Below are positions 53,480-63,740 of a stretch of 64,000 nt of DNA, one piece after another. The DNA is taken from the NCBI GenBank assembly GCA_963576735.1, contig OY755186.1, forward strand, positions 15,611,970-15,675,969, in the 5' to 3' direction. The stretch is from Bedellia somnulentella (Eukaryota; Arthropoda; Insecta; Lepidoptera; Bedelliidae). Below the pieces are notes generated by a model. The model was not told where the DNA came from and searched no databases. It saw nothing but the letters and a program-made list of their open reading frames with translations. Made by a program: the position numbers and the translations under genes. Numbering within the stretch: the stretch's first letter is position 1; every line of letters begins with the position of its first letter.

Positions 53480-53712
53480 GTGAAAACTTTAAATATTTGT
53501 ATAAACATAATAAAATACGTACTTAAGCGACTAAAAAATGTTTAGAAATAAGAAAGTTAATAACAAGTAAACTCGAGCTAGAAAAATAAAACTGAGGGTA
53601 AAATTAATAAAAACTAAACATAAGTAAATATTACCAACCATTAAATTCACGGCAACAGGCAAAAAGTTGGATTTTGTAAACTAGTGTAATGAACAGTGAG
53701 GAAAATAATATA
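53480..53712. other. Intron sequence upstream of the repeat protein
   Basis: AT-rich; no terminal repeat of the transposon could be placed here. Confidence 0.35.
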
Positions 53713-53715
53713 TAG

Positions 53716-54103
53716 CAGTAGCCCTAGCACGAGCTCTATTTTGTCGTCACGATATCGTTTAGAAGATGAAGAAGAAATAATGTTTTTTTAGTAACTTACA
53801 CAAGACAATGACAAATATATATAAAAAAAGATCATTACCAAAAAGGCCTTGACTCAGCACTCGCATGACAGAGTATATACTCATCATATACGCTGATTTT
53901 CAGTCAAAGCCATGTTTAACTAAATATAGGTATTTAACATTGCACTATTTACACATTTAATACTACAACTATTTAGAATGAGATGACAGTATACGATAAG
54001 TAAGTGCGTAAGAGATAGCTGTTTTATAAGACGCCATATCTAGATATATCATATATCTAGATAAAATGTCGCTCGTACTGTCGTACTAGCTGTGCTGAAC
54101 ACT
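53716..54103. mobile_element. MITE-like repeat, copy 1 (with internal insertion)
   Basis: The ends CCTAGCACGAGCTCTATTTT and, at the right, CTCGTACTGTCGTACTAGC are related to those of 61912-62062. An inner stretch, AGTATACGATAAGTAAGTGC then GAGATAGCTGTTTTAT, also matches that copy. Extra sequence (about 53770-53980) interrupts it and includes the same repeat seen at 11320-11440. Confidence 0.5.
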
Positions 54104-54389
54104 AGCTATTAATCACCTTGCCCATACATTACTGTTACGAATGCCTCTTTTTTGCCACACAAATTTCGAGATTTTTTCGAGTTGACTTCTATTTTTAGAT
54201 CCGGTATTCGTTTTAAAAAAAAATGCCTTCGCTTTGTGTATAATTAAAATTCAATTATTCCCTTATTAACGGGCTTTTTTATCTTTATAATAAGCGGTGG
54301 TTTTATCATGTGACTAGATTGTCTGTAAAGCACGTGGTCATGTACTACGAAAACTTATTACATTTTCTATCTAACGCTGGAAATCTCAG

Positions 54390-54670
54390 AGGGTTGTTAA
54401 AGGTACTAATACTTCACGTGTCATTTTTGGCACCTGGTTTTCTGAGTACCTACGTTTTCTTAGATAGTGCCTTCACGTGTTAGGCGGCAGGTCTGTTAAC
54501 GTTTTGTACGAATACACTGTCACATGACTAAGTACAAGTCAGACATGTGGGTTTCCTCATGTTGTTTTCTCTTCCTGTTAACAATCTTTATAAATTACTT
54601 TTATGACTTAAAAAATGGTACTTAGGTGTAGGTTCGACTCGGGATTTCCACTTATGCCCGCTTCCTGCAT
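54390..54670 (-). mobile_element. tRNA-derived SINE, diverged
   Basis: A reverse copy with TTAAAGGTACTAATACTTC, GGCACCTGGTTTTCTGAGTA, TGTCACATGACTAAGTAC, CATGTGGGTTTCCTCATG and a B-box region AGGTTCGACTCGGG. Confidence 0.8.
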
Positions 54671-55872
54671 GGTAGTTGTGTTTTATTTTATTTTATTTTA
54701 AAATAGGTACACAAAAAAGATTCCAATCAATTCAAAATAACATATTAGACATACAAAATTGTTCTAGACGGAAATCCTCAAACATGTGTACACAACTTAT
54801 TAAAAAAATGAAGAAAATAATAATATAAAAAGTTACAAAAGGGAAAACTAACAAGTAATATTATAAATATAGAGTTAAAGTTTGAAATAAAGAGAAGCAA
54901 TTTACAGAAATAACACTTATCACTTACAGAAATCATGATCATGAGACATATCAGACCTTTATTATTGTTAATTAATAAAAAAAAATCCAATTTTCTTTGG
55001 TGTCTATACAATTTGGAATGGAATATATCAACCTCATTATGTTCCAATACTAACTCATTATGAAGACTCAGTTTTACAATCAGTACTTTTATTTAGTAGC
55101 ATATAAAGTAGCATTTAGTAGTCATTATTTTTCCGTGTTCTGCGCTGTTTCGTATTGTAAAAATTGAGCTTAAATATAAGAAAGAAAGAAAGATATGTTT
55201 ATTTGGTAAAAAAGCATTTTTTTTACATTTAAGATAGTAAAAGTAACAAATTATAATAAGATCTACACATAGAGATATTGATGCTATGAATGCTATGCTA
55301 TGTAATACATGTAAACACAAACTTGAAAGATATAAAGCCGCTTACAGTGCTAGCCAATATCATATATTTATTGAGATATCAGCGCATAAGAATGGAAGCG
55401 CCTTAATTTTTTTGCCATCTTACAGACTCTATTTTGGAATTCTTGATCTATACACGAACTGTATTTGATGTGAATGGCAAAACACCATAAGTATGTTCGT
55501 TCCTTCCTCATTACAAACTGACACACATACAAAAATGATTTCTTTTTAATACATAGTACTAATAAATATATAAAAAACTTCACGCGCCATTAATTCTTAT
55601 TGGGTAGATAGAATAGAATAACTCTTAATTGCACATCAAACACAAATTTACAAAAGAAATTATTATACAGTTTTACAGTGAGGTACAATTAGCGGTCTTA
55701 TTACTAAAAGCGATCTCTTCCAGACAACCTTTGAAAGGTGAGATCGGTAAATTTGTTATTTGGGTAGATGCATAAAACAAGCTTACTTTAAAACGAACTT
55801 ATTTAATTGAAATAATAACATAAATATTAATTGTACAAAATAATATGCATCTTTAACGAATATGAACATACA
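54671..55872. other. Intron sequence, little recognised
   Basis: AT-rich. A scrap near 55578-55605 (CACGCGCCATTAATTCTTAT then TGGGTAGATAG) resembles the RTE 3' tail in reverse. No gene is supported. Confidence 0.4.
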
Positions 55873-56534
55873 TATGGGTGAATATTTAAAATTTGGTTAA
55901 CTTTTGACCTAATTTTGAAAGTGGTGTTTTTAGTTAAACATATGCACAATTTATATTCTATGCTGTGTATATAACATCTACTTTGGTGCATCTAATAGGG
56001 CCAGTCACTTTACTTGTTATTTTTCGAGAAAAATACGTTTTTTCAAAATCAGTGATCTAGGAACTGATGGGACTGTATAGGGACTGATGACAAACACTGT
56101 TATTATAATCAAACCAAATTTTTATTGAAAAATCAACTGCAATAACAAATTATCCTCCTTCTCCTCTTAAGTTCACACATTCTATGAACTTTGAAACACA
56201 ACATTTTTCTTATTAATTAGGTAATAAAAAACAAAAATAAAGTATCAATATTTCTAAGCACTCATTTTGTACTTTGAGTTCAATAGGTACTTAAAGTAAT
56301 TAACAATTATTAATAATCAGCTTTTTAAAGTTCTAAGTAACTAAATATTAATTTGAACACAATACTTTAGATATATATAATAGACTTTCATTAATTAGTA
56401 TAAGATCACAAATATTTAAACTTTAACTATGTAAATACTTCGTATTTATTTTTTATCACTATTTGTTTCACTTCTCATAAACATTAACGGGTTCTGTAAA
56501 TTTTTATAATACTGTTCCTCTCTTGACGATTAGA

Positions 56535-58055
56535 TTAGGAAGTGGCAGTTTTTTTTATGACATCTTCGTAAGGCACGTCGGCGATATCATTATCATTTAT
56601 TTTAAATTCCGTACCATCTTCATTGCAAACTTTAAGGAATGTAACTGTCAGCTCTCCATCATCATTATCATATTTTGAGCAAATTGCGGCGTATCGGTAT
56701 TCTTTTCTCCCCATGATTGACTTAACTAGAACATAGTCTCCACTGCCATAGCTTGTTTTAGACTTTTCTTGCGCAATGTGGCTAACACTTGCTAACGGCA
56801 TATCATCTTGAGAATCCGTGTAAATATCTGAAACTTGAAGCCGCTGTGTATTGGTTTGGTAAGTTATAGTCCCCAAGTAATAATCAATACAATCAACATT
56901 GTCACAAAAGCAACTTAGTGACTTCAAGACAAGTTTATTAGGGTTATAAATATGACCCGAGACTTGATGCACTAATAGAGTTCCTTTAAATGCTTTCTGC
57001 TTCTCGTGTTCCTTGATCATCTTGTTAACTTTTTCTATGTCAACATCTTCGATAACAGAAATCTATATATTTGGACACCTTTCTCGAAGCACAGGTACAA
57101 AGTCGTACAAGTTTGTAATGTCGCCTCTCTGAGCTATGAGTTGGTCTGCAGTGCGTTTGCATGTAGCTCCGATGCCATCTGGTGCCCCTTTCCCATGTCC
57201 CGCCTCATGGTAATTCCACGTGTATTTCATAACCTGTGGATAGAAATTCTGGATTCTGCAACCCAGAATATAAAACATTGTTTTATTTCTATATTGGGTT
57301 ACAGGACCGTCACTCAAGAAATGCAGGTTTTCTACAGAGGACGGCAATCCTATATGGACAGGCTGTAAATGTGCCCAAATGGCTCCAGCGTTGTGTGATA
57401 GATTTAACGACACAGAGCAATGAGATGTAACTTTATCCTTTGTGTAAACCACTACTGTATGTAAAGAAATTTGAGTTCTGGAGCCGCCAAAATGATATGA
57501 CTGAATTACTTGGTTGCATTTAGTAGTGTAGTTCTCTGAAAAGTCCATGTGAATTAGTGCATCCTTATCAGTAAGCGAGTCCTTCAAATATTTAATAGTT
57601 TTGTATTGATGGACGATGTTCTGTTCATGTTGGAATAGTTTCGGAAGATCACTCTCTTCTAACTGCATAACTATTTCACGAGGTTTTAAGGTGATCATGT
57701 CTTTCTTGTACTTTGTAACATATCGATCCTGTTTAGTTTTGATGTCTCTAATCAATTCTTTGACATGTTTCCATTGTTTAACTGCAATGTCCATACTATT
57801 ATCAAACTCTTTGTATGGTAAAGTCTTCATCGAGCAGCTTTCTCTGTTCACGCGGAGTCATATCTTTCACGCATTTCCGTTGTCCTTTTTCTTTAAGTAT
57901 TTAATCCGCTCCTTTTCTTGATACTCGGCCAGCAAAACAGGGTCGTTTTTTATCTTTTCCAAACGCTTCTTTGCCTGTTCTGACTTTTTTTTTGCAAGTT
58001 CCTCTTTAGACAACATAGTTTTCCTTCTAGGCGCCATATTCTGCAACAAATACAT
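56535..58055 (-). pseudogene. Transposase-like protein of an unnamed arthropod family, broken
   Basis: The N-terminus (57867-58055) is basic and helical (MAPRRKTMLSKEELAKKKSE) and leads, after a frameshift, into KDMTPREQRKLLDEDF. The core (57063-57851) holds ALIHMDFSENYTTKCNQVI, SYHFGGSRTQISLHTVVVY, FLSDGPVTQYRNKTMFY and NYHEAGHGKGAPDGIGATCK. These spaced acidic residues (MDFSEN, SDGP, EAGHGKGAPDG) would suit an RNase H-like transposase. An in-frame TAG at 57063-57065 separates the core from a C-terminal domain (56535-57020) with paired Cys residues. The protein type is very common in insects; its family name and activity are not known to me. Inactive as it stands. Confidence 0.72.
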
Positions 58056-58094
58056 TGAGTTATCATGTTAAAACCATGGACCACACCCTTAACT

Positions 58095-58709
58095 GTCAGT
58101 CCCTAGATGTGGCGTCAGGCCCTAGTTCTTATTATGACTAGGGCCTGATGGACTAGGGCCTGACAAATCGAAACAAAATCAATGAAATCCTTTTATTTAA
58201 AATTAATTTCAAAACCAATACCCAGTCACAATAACAAGGCAGCCCAAACTCATATTGACAATAAGTAATGAAATCAATTAAGTTATAAACTATATTTAAA
58301 ACTACTTACCTAGGGCCTGAGAGTTTGACTGGCACAGCACGTGTTTGCACAACAAAGTCGGCGATCGCACTAACAACAAGATGGCTGCCGCGGCGTGGGT
58401 TGTGTTTGTAACTAACTTCACGCCGATGCTATCGATGTGAATGGGTTATGAAAATGCCATACGATTGGATGGCGCGTATTTATGAATTTCGTAAATGGCT
58501 AGGGCCTGATATTTTTTATCGCTTACACTTTTTAGCTTGAAATAATGTGATGAAATAAAATGTTATTTTAAATTTAATTGTAATGACAATGTTAGTAATG
58601 TATAATAAACAAGTAAAAAGTGAAGTTCAATCAATTTACTCTTATAGATTTATAATTATATTGATATGAATACTAAATTCGGGAGATCTTACATGGCTAG
58701 GGCCTGATG
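58095..58709. repeat. Cluster of CTAGGGCCTGATG subterminal motifs
   Basis: Seven copies lie between the transposase start and the right terminal repeat. Two are reversed (58095-58106, 58114-58125) and five forward (58138-58150, 58153-58164, 58310-58320, 58499-58510, 58697-58709). Related copies lie near the left end (55997, 56057-56069, 56078-56089). Such motifs are typical transposase binding sites; that role is inferred. Confidence 0.75.
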
Positions 58710-58965
58710 TTTGGAGTAAGAAGTGGCAATTTTCGGAAATAAATATTATTTTGATGTATATCGAAATGAGTGACCAAATTTAAGGAAGTTTATAAAATCG
58801 CATAGTAGTTTCAAACATTGGATAAAATTTATATTAATATGTGAAAATTGAAGCTAACACCAAGTTAACCAAATTTCAAATAATTACCCATATATAACTA
58901 CATACTTTTATATATACAAGCAATACAAATACCTTAATAAAATAAACATATACGTTTTAGAAATC

Positions 58966-59220
58966 GTGTAGTGTCGGCATAGAATTACACTACCCCATTT
59001 CTTCCGGTGGGTGTACGTAGGAGGCGACTAACGGTATTGTTGGTATTGGGGCTTTTAAGGGATTTTTGGGCGATGCGGTTGGAAACCCATCACCAACAAC
59101 CTTTATTTCACCATCTTTTCCCCACACAACTTCCAAAAGTGGCTGAGGAATTTCTGATTCCCTAGCTCTGGTTAACCCTTCAAGGGATTCATAGCTGTGA
59201 GTAAATGTATGTATGTTTCA
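58966..59220 (+). mobile_element. SINE of the RTE-tailed family, complete
   Basis: Runs from GTGTAGTGTCGGCATAG to GCTGTGAGTAAATGTATGTATG, flanked by GTTTTAGAAAT and GTTTCAGAAAT (one mismatch). Confidence 0.9.
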
Positions 59221-59764
59221 GAAATATAATTAATATATATCATTTAAAAAGCAACAATATTACAGCGCTTCAGTGAGATAGTGATACAAGGGTGGTAGAT
59301 AGATACTATCAATCGTCAATTTCCATGATACTTGCAAACTTTACATCTAAAATCTTACACACATGCTTATATTCTTTATTCACTCTTATAACTTAGTTTT
59401 CCTTAAACCATTACAATACAATGTAAGACCCGCCATAACATCTAGTCTAGACGAAGAAAGATATCAAATCAGTTCTGACCTCTGCGTCCGCTGACGAAAC
59501 GCATTCATCAAGGTTATCCATACGTACTGGTAACATCACGCTTTTTCTAAGAAAGGATAGTCAAATCTAGATCATTGATATAGTCACGAGATAATAAATT
59601 CGCATTATCATGAATATATAGTTATCAGCTACCTGAGTAGAGTTATGATTGAATGAGGCGATTCCTAATGGGACAGTACAGCACCTGTATAGTCTTGATT
59701 TTAGTCACAAAAAGGCATGGGCAGGATATGTGAATCGTGTTTTCTGCATCAATTGCCGACATTA
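59221..59764. other. Intron sequence, nothing recognised
   Basis: No gene or named repeat. Confidence 0.4.
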
Positions 59765-59930
59765 GAAATTTTTCCTCGAAAGAAAAATTTCGACACAGGC
59801 GGGAATCGAACCCGCGACCTCGGGTATACGCCCCGACGCTCTGCCAATTGAGCTACCGAGTCTTTACTTTTTCTTTCCTTTATTTATTAGTAATAATCCC
59901 CACATGAGGTTTCATGAACAAAAGGATTTA
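59765..59930 (-). repeat. Repeat carrying a tRNA-like sequence
   Basis: A small hairpin (GAAATTTTTCCTCG with its complement) on one side and AATAATCCCCACATGAGG on the other enclose the tRNA-like stretch 59791-59862. The outer parts match the tRNA-less copy at 10797-10920, so this is a dispersed family and not a lone gene. Confidence 0.7.
59791..59862 (-). tRNA. tRNA-like sequence, probably SINE-borne and not a functional gene
   Basis: The minus strand folds as a full cloverleaf: acceptor GACTCGG with CTGTGTC (one T-T mismatch), D stem GCTC/GAGC, anticodon stem TCGGG/CCCGA with loop GCGTATA, and T stem GCGGG/CCCGC with loop TTCGATT. The anticodon position reads GTA, but base 33 is C instead of the universal T. 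Together with the acceptor mismatch and the repeat context, that argues for a tRNA-derived element over a working tRNA. Confidence 0.55.
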
Positions 59931-59934
59931 AATT

Positions 59935-61005
59935 ATTAGAAAGTTAGTTATGAATAAGGTGCATTTGGGATAAGATTGATTCTGATTGTTGGAACGATGT
60001 AGTGCTCTAAAGGCCACATTAAGTCCCGAAAACTATAATAAGTAGTTGTCCATAATGTCTGCCAATCTGAATTAACTTAGGCTCAAGCCCCACATGGACT
60101 CTGGTGATGGTCAGAACAAACAATTTAAGTTCTTATGTCCTAAACTACAATCGTCCCTCAAAATCAAAAATCTATTTGCCCAAAAATACTGTTCCCACCG
60201 CGTCGTCAATAAGTTATACAATCTAAGTGGAGTAGGTCGTCTAGAGTTGGAGTTGAATAATGCGGGACTGTGTGTCTGTCTGGTGACACGTGTTCACACT
60301 TCGGTTTTATTAGCACCAGCCCGAACGCCGCCGTCTAGTGGCCTAAGTTTTGTATGCATACCGATTTTGGAAGAGATATGGCGTAAATGACAGTTTTTTG
60401 ACACCCTTATATTATGTTCACCTGTATGTATGTATGTAACCTACCCCTTTAAATTCCATTTTGACCCACTTTAAACGGGTTTAATTCATAATTTGTGCAC
60501 TTATCGAGAATCTGGGACAAAATAATATCATAGGAGGAATCACCCAAGCTTTTTCATGATTTTCAACTTATAGTGGTAATATTATTATTATTTTTCGTTA
60601 TAATAGTTATAATAAAAACTAATTTTATATATATGTATACCAGTTTTAGGGAACAAGCGACTATAATTTTGCAATATTAACTTCCTTAAGCGAAAAACAC
60701 GAAACGGTGTAAGCGATTAATTTGTTGGGATTAACAACCTGGTATTTAAGTGAGAAGGGGTGTTTGTTCATGTCCTGTATCAGGTCACACAAAACTTAAT
60801 AATGGTAAGGCCAAAAATTATGAAACGTATATTACTGAAATGTACATAAGATCTTTAATTCTCAGACTATGTGACAGATTACAACACCTTTTTAACTTAT
60901 TTATTTGGTTGCGTCTTAATTTCTGAAAATCTGTTGGTTTACTTTTTAGAGCGATGCTCGTAATCAAAATTGGATTCATGGTAAGTGATATTTACGACAC
61001 AAAGG
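59935..61005. other. Intron sequence, nothing recognised
   Basis: The 98-codon ORF at 60094-60390 has no recognisable features and AT-rich flanks. Confidence 0.4.
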
Positions 61006-61009
61006 TTTT

Positions 61010-61560
61010 CAGCACAAACCATTGATAAATCTATATAATATAGACACTTGTCGCAACGGAGACTTAAGTAAAATACAGGTATATCTTCTAATGTACAAAA
61101 TTCACCTAACTCCTCCGAAACGGCTGAACCGAATTTAGTGAAATTTTGCATACGCATTATATTTAGACTTAATATTTTTTTATGCATACATACATATACT
61201 CACGGCTATAATTCCCTAGAAGGGGTAGCCAGAGCTAAGGAATTATAAATTCCTCAGCCACTTGTGGAAGTTGAGTGGGGAAAAGATGGTAAAATAAAGG
61301 TTTTTGGTGATGTGGTGATGGGTCTCCAACCGCATCGCCCAAAAATCCAATAAAAAGCCCCAATACCCTTAGTCGCCTCTTACGACACCCGTGGGTAGAA
61401 AGGGTAGCGACATTCTAAGCCGGCACTACACGGCTTTTTTATGCTCCTAAGTAATAAGGGTTATTCACCCCTAACATTTTATTTTATCGACTAGTTATTC
61501 CCTAGAAATAAATTATAGGGTAAAACAACGTTTGCCGGTTCAGCTAGTATTATATATATT
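61010..61560 (-). mobile_element. Old RTE-like repeat split by a SINE
   Basis: The left part (CTCCGAAACGGCTGAACCG, AATTTAGTGAAATTTTGCAT) and the right part (GGGTAAAACAACGTTTGCC, GGTTCAGCTAGTATTATAT) are halves of a common lepidopteran repeat. They are separated by the SINE at 61186-61437. Confidence 0.6.
61186..61437 (-). mobile_element. SINE of the RTE-tailed family, nested
   Basis: A complete reverse copy (ATACATACATATACTCACGG to CCGGCACTACACGGC), flanked by TTTTTTATGC on both sides (about 10-bp target-site duplication). It lies inside an older repeat. Confidence 0.9.
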
Positions 61561-61702
61561 TGTTAAAATCCCTAATTATCGTGAGCATTATAAATCAATT
61601 TCTTTACTATAATCATCGCTGATTTCAAAAAATAGTATTATTATTTTAATATTTTTCTTAGGAACCATAAAAACCGATAGTGCTTAAAATAATGTATTTT
61701 TT

Positions 61703-61810
61703 AGGTAGGCAGAGACTATCGATCGCCACTTTGAAGGATCCTGGCAAACCTCTCTAGCTTCATTCACATCCATCAATCTTTTCATACATGCTCTTTTATT
61801 CTTTTATTCT
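61703..61810 (-). mobile_element. RTE LINE 3'-end fragment
   Basis: TAGGTAGGCAGAGACTATCG, then ATCGCCACTTTGAAGG and CATCCATCAATCTTTTCAT: closely matches 24960-25050 in reverse. Confidence 0.85.
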
Positions 61811-61911
61811 TACTACTTATTGAAATATATTTTCGAGTTTGTATGTTATCTAGATGCGATCGATGAACCGCCACCAAATTACAATTAGTTATTAATGAGC
61901 GTCTAATGAAT

Positions 61912-62062
61912 ATGCTATCAGCTAATACGAGCGCTATTTTATCGACACGATATGGGATAGAATGAGTTATAGTATACGATACTAAGTAAGTGCGAAAGAG
62001 ATGGCTGTTTTATGCCACGCGATATCAAGTTAAAAGAATGCTCGTACTAGCTATGCTGAAAC
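61912..62062. mobile_element. MITE-like repeat, copy 2
   Basis: CAGCTAATACGAGCGCTATTTT-type left end and CTCGTACTAGCTATGCTG right end are inverted repeats of ~20 bp. The interior matches 53990-54030. No ORF. Confidence 0.55.
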
Positions 62063-62069
62063 GCTATTC

Positions 62070-62378
62070 AGTTGAGGTGATTCTCCTAAATACTACCATT
62101 TTAGCATAGTATGCATAAACCAATATCAATAATTTAGATTAATTTGTCAAAGATTTAAATGAATTGTCAATAATATCCAGATCACTGTATTTCTGAGTAT
62201 TTTATCGATTAAATTATTTTTTATATAGATAATTTGAAAGATCCCCGCGTTTTATAGTTTTAGTTTAGGCAACTGGGTCTCTTGGTGAGAACAACCAGAA
62301 CCAGCTCCACAGCAGTGTTCTGCGGATAATGTTGGGAACCTAGCTGAGGTACTTAGCCTTTTTGTTGCCATGTTTTTT
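62070..62378. other. Intron sequence, nothing recognised
   Basis: AT-rich, no gene. Confidence 0.4.
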
Positions 62379-62383
62379 TTTAG

Positions 62384-62640
62384 GTTGTTGGTGATGGGTC
62401 TCCAACCGCATCGCCTAAAAATCCCTTAATAGCCCCATACCGTTAGTCGCCTCTTACGTACACCCACCGGAAGAAATGGGGTAGTGCTATTCTAAACCGA
62501 CATTACACAACAACCTTTATTTTTACTATCTTTTCCCCACTCAAATTTCCAAAAGTGGCTGAGGAATTTCTAATTCTCTAGCTCTGGCTACCCCTTCCTG
62601 GGATTTATAGCCGTGAGTATATGTATGTATGTATGTTTTT
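62384..62640. mobile_element. SINE with inverted 5' half (twin-priming structure)
   Basis: 62384-62508 is the SINE 5' half in reverse (GGTTGTTGGTGATGGGTCTC to CCGACATTACACA). 62509-62640 is the 3' half in forward orientation (ACAACCTTTATTTTTACTAT to the ATGTATGTATG tail). ATG plus a run of T ending in A flanks both outer ends, so the whole is one insertion. Confidence 0.88.
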
Positions 62641-62887
62641 TTTAATTTGAAATATTTTTATGTGTTGTTATTTTGTTTGGTAACAAATAAATATCTTATA
62701 TCTATCTTTTAAAGCAGGGAGTGGGCCTTAACTACAATTTAGGCTTACCCCACCAATCCTCCTTTCTTGTGGCCCGTGATGGTGTTAGTGGTACTATGAT
62801 AAAGAAAAGCATCGATGGAATAAAACAAATAATCGTTGGTGATGTACCAACCCTTTAGCTTGTAGCATAGTAGAGCGCATATCTCTA

Positions 62888-62935
62888 GTATTTTGCATAC
62901 ATACTATAAATCTCAAAAAGGGGTAGCCAGAGCAT
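62888..62935 (-). mobile_element. SINE 3'-end scrap
   Basis: GCATACATACTATAAATCTC then AAAAAGGGGTAGCCAGAGC: only the last ~45 bases of the family, in reverse. Confidence 0.65.
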
Positions 62936-63049
62936 CAAGAAAGAAAGAAGGAAAAAATTATTTGGAACAAATTTTTTGACAATACACAATTTACAAATTA
63001 ACAAAAGGGAAATCAGAGCTAGAAACACAAAAATGGATGGTTTTTGGAA

Positions 63050-63215
63050 CATACATACATACATACATATACTCACGCCATTAATTCCCATTGGGGTAGG
63101 CAGAGACTATCGATCGCCACTTCGTACGATCCTGACAAACCTCTCTAGCTTCGTTTACATCCATCAATCTTTTCATACATGCTCTTTTATTCTTCATACT
63201 TCGGACGCCAGCCTT
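63050..63215 (-). mobile_element. RTE LINE 3' end with TATG-type tail
   Basis: CATACATACATATACTCACG, then CCATTAATTCCCATTGGGG, TAGGCAGAGACTATCG and CATCCATCAATCTTTTCAT. This copy keeps the microsatellite tail and therefore shows the exact 3' terminus of the RTE family. Confidence 0.88.
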
Positions 63216-63493
63216 TTTGAAAGGTTTTTGGAAGTTCATAGCAAACGTACGTGAAGTATTTTGTTTGAGTCAGTTGAGTTTCTGCTGTCATATATAAGTG
63301 TATTGTATATTTTTATTCATAAATTCATTATTTTAATATTTACTTTTAGAGGAGCTAATATTTGTTTATCTACACTGATATTATAAGGAAAACTTTGGTT
63401 GTAATGAATAGGCTCAAATACTATTAGACCGATTTCAAAAACTCTTGCACCAATAGAAAGCTGTCTGGTATAGGATCAATTATTCAAGTGTGT

Positions 63494-63740
63494 GGTGTAG
63501 TGTCGGCTTAGAATAGCACTACCCCATTTCTTCCGGTGGGTGTACGTAAGAGGCGACTAACGGACTTGGGGCTTTTTAAGGGATTTTTGGGCTATGCGGT
63601 TGGAGACCCATCACCAACAACCTTTATTCTACCATGTTTTCCCCACTCAACTTCCAAAAGTGGCTGAGGAATTTATAATTTCTCAGCTCTGGCTACCCCT
63701 TTTAAGGATTTATAGCCGTGAGTATATGTATGTATGTATT
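63494..63740 (+). mobile_element. SINE of the RTE-tailed family, complete
   Basis: Runs from GGTGTAGTGTCGGCTTAG to GCCGTGAGTATATGTATG, flanked by TATTCAAGT on both sides. It belongs to the TTCCGGTGGGTGTACG subfamily. This is one of the best-preserved copies. It contains GGTTGGAGACCC, close to an RNA polymerase III B box, but no convincing A box. Confidence 0.92.

Larger units (their letters stand above)
55873..58892 (-). mobile_element. DNA transposon with 30-bp terminal inverted repeats and subterminal repeat clusters
   Basis: TATGGGTGAATATTTAAAAT then TTGGTTAACT at 55873-55902 pairs with 58863-58892 (27 of 30 identical as inverted repeats), giving an element of 3.0 kb. Flanking bases allow a TA target-site duplication. 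CTAGGGCCTGATG-like motifs are clustered inside both ends, mainly the right. A broken transposase-like gene lies on the minus strand. The superfamily is not recognised. Confidence 0.82.

Noticed and set aside
60094..60390. A 98-codon ORF, considered as a small gene
   Set aside because: No motif, no splice or start context, and surrounded by repeats.
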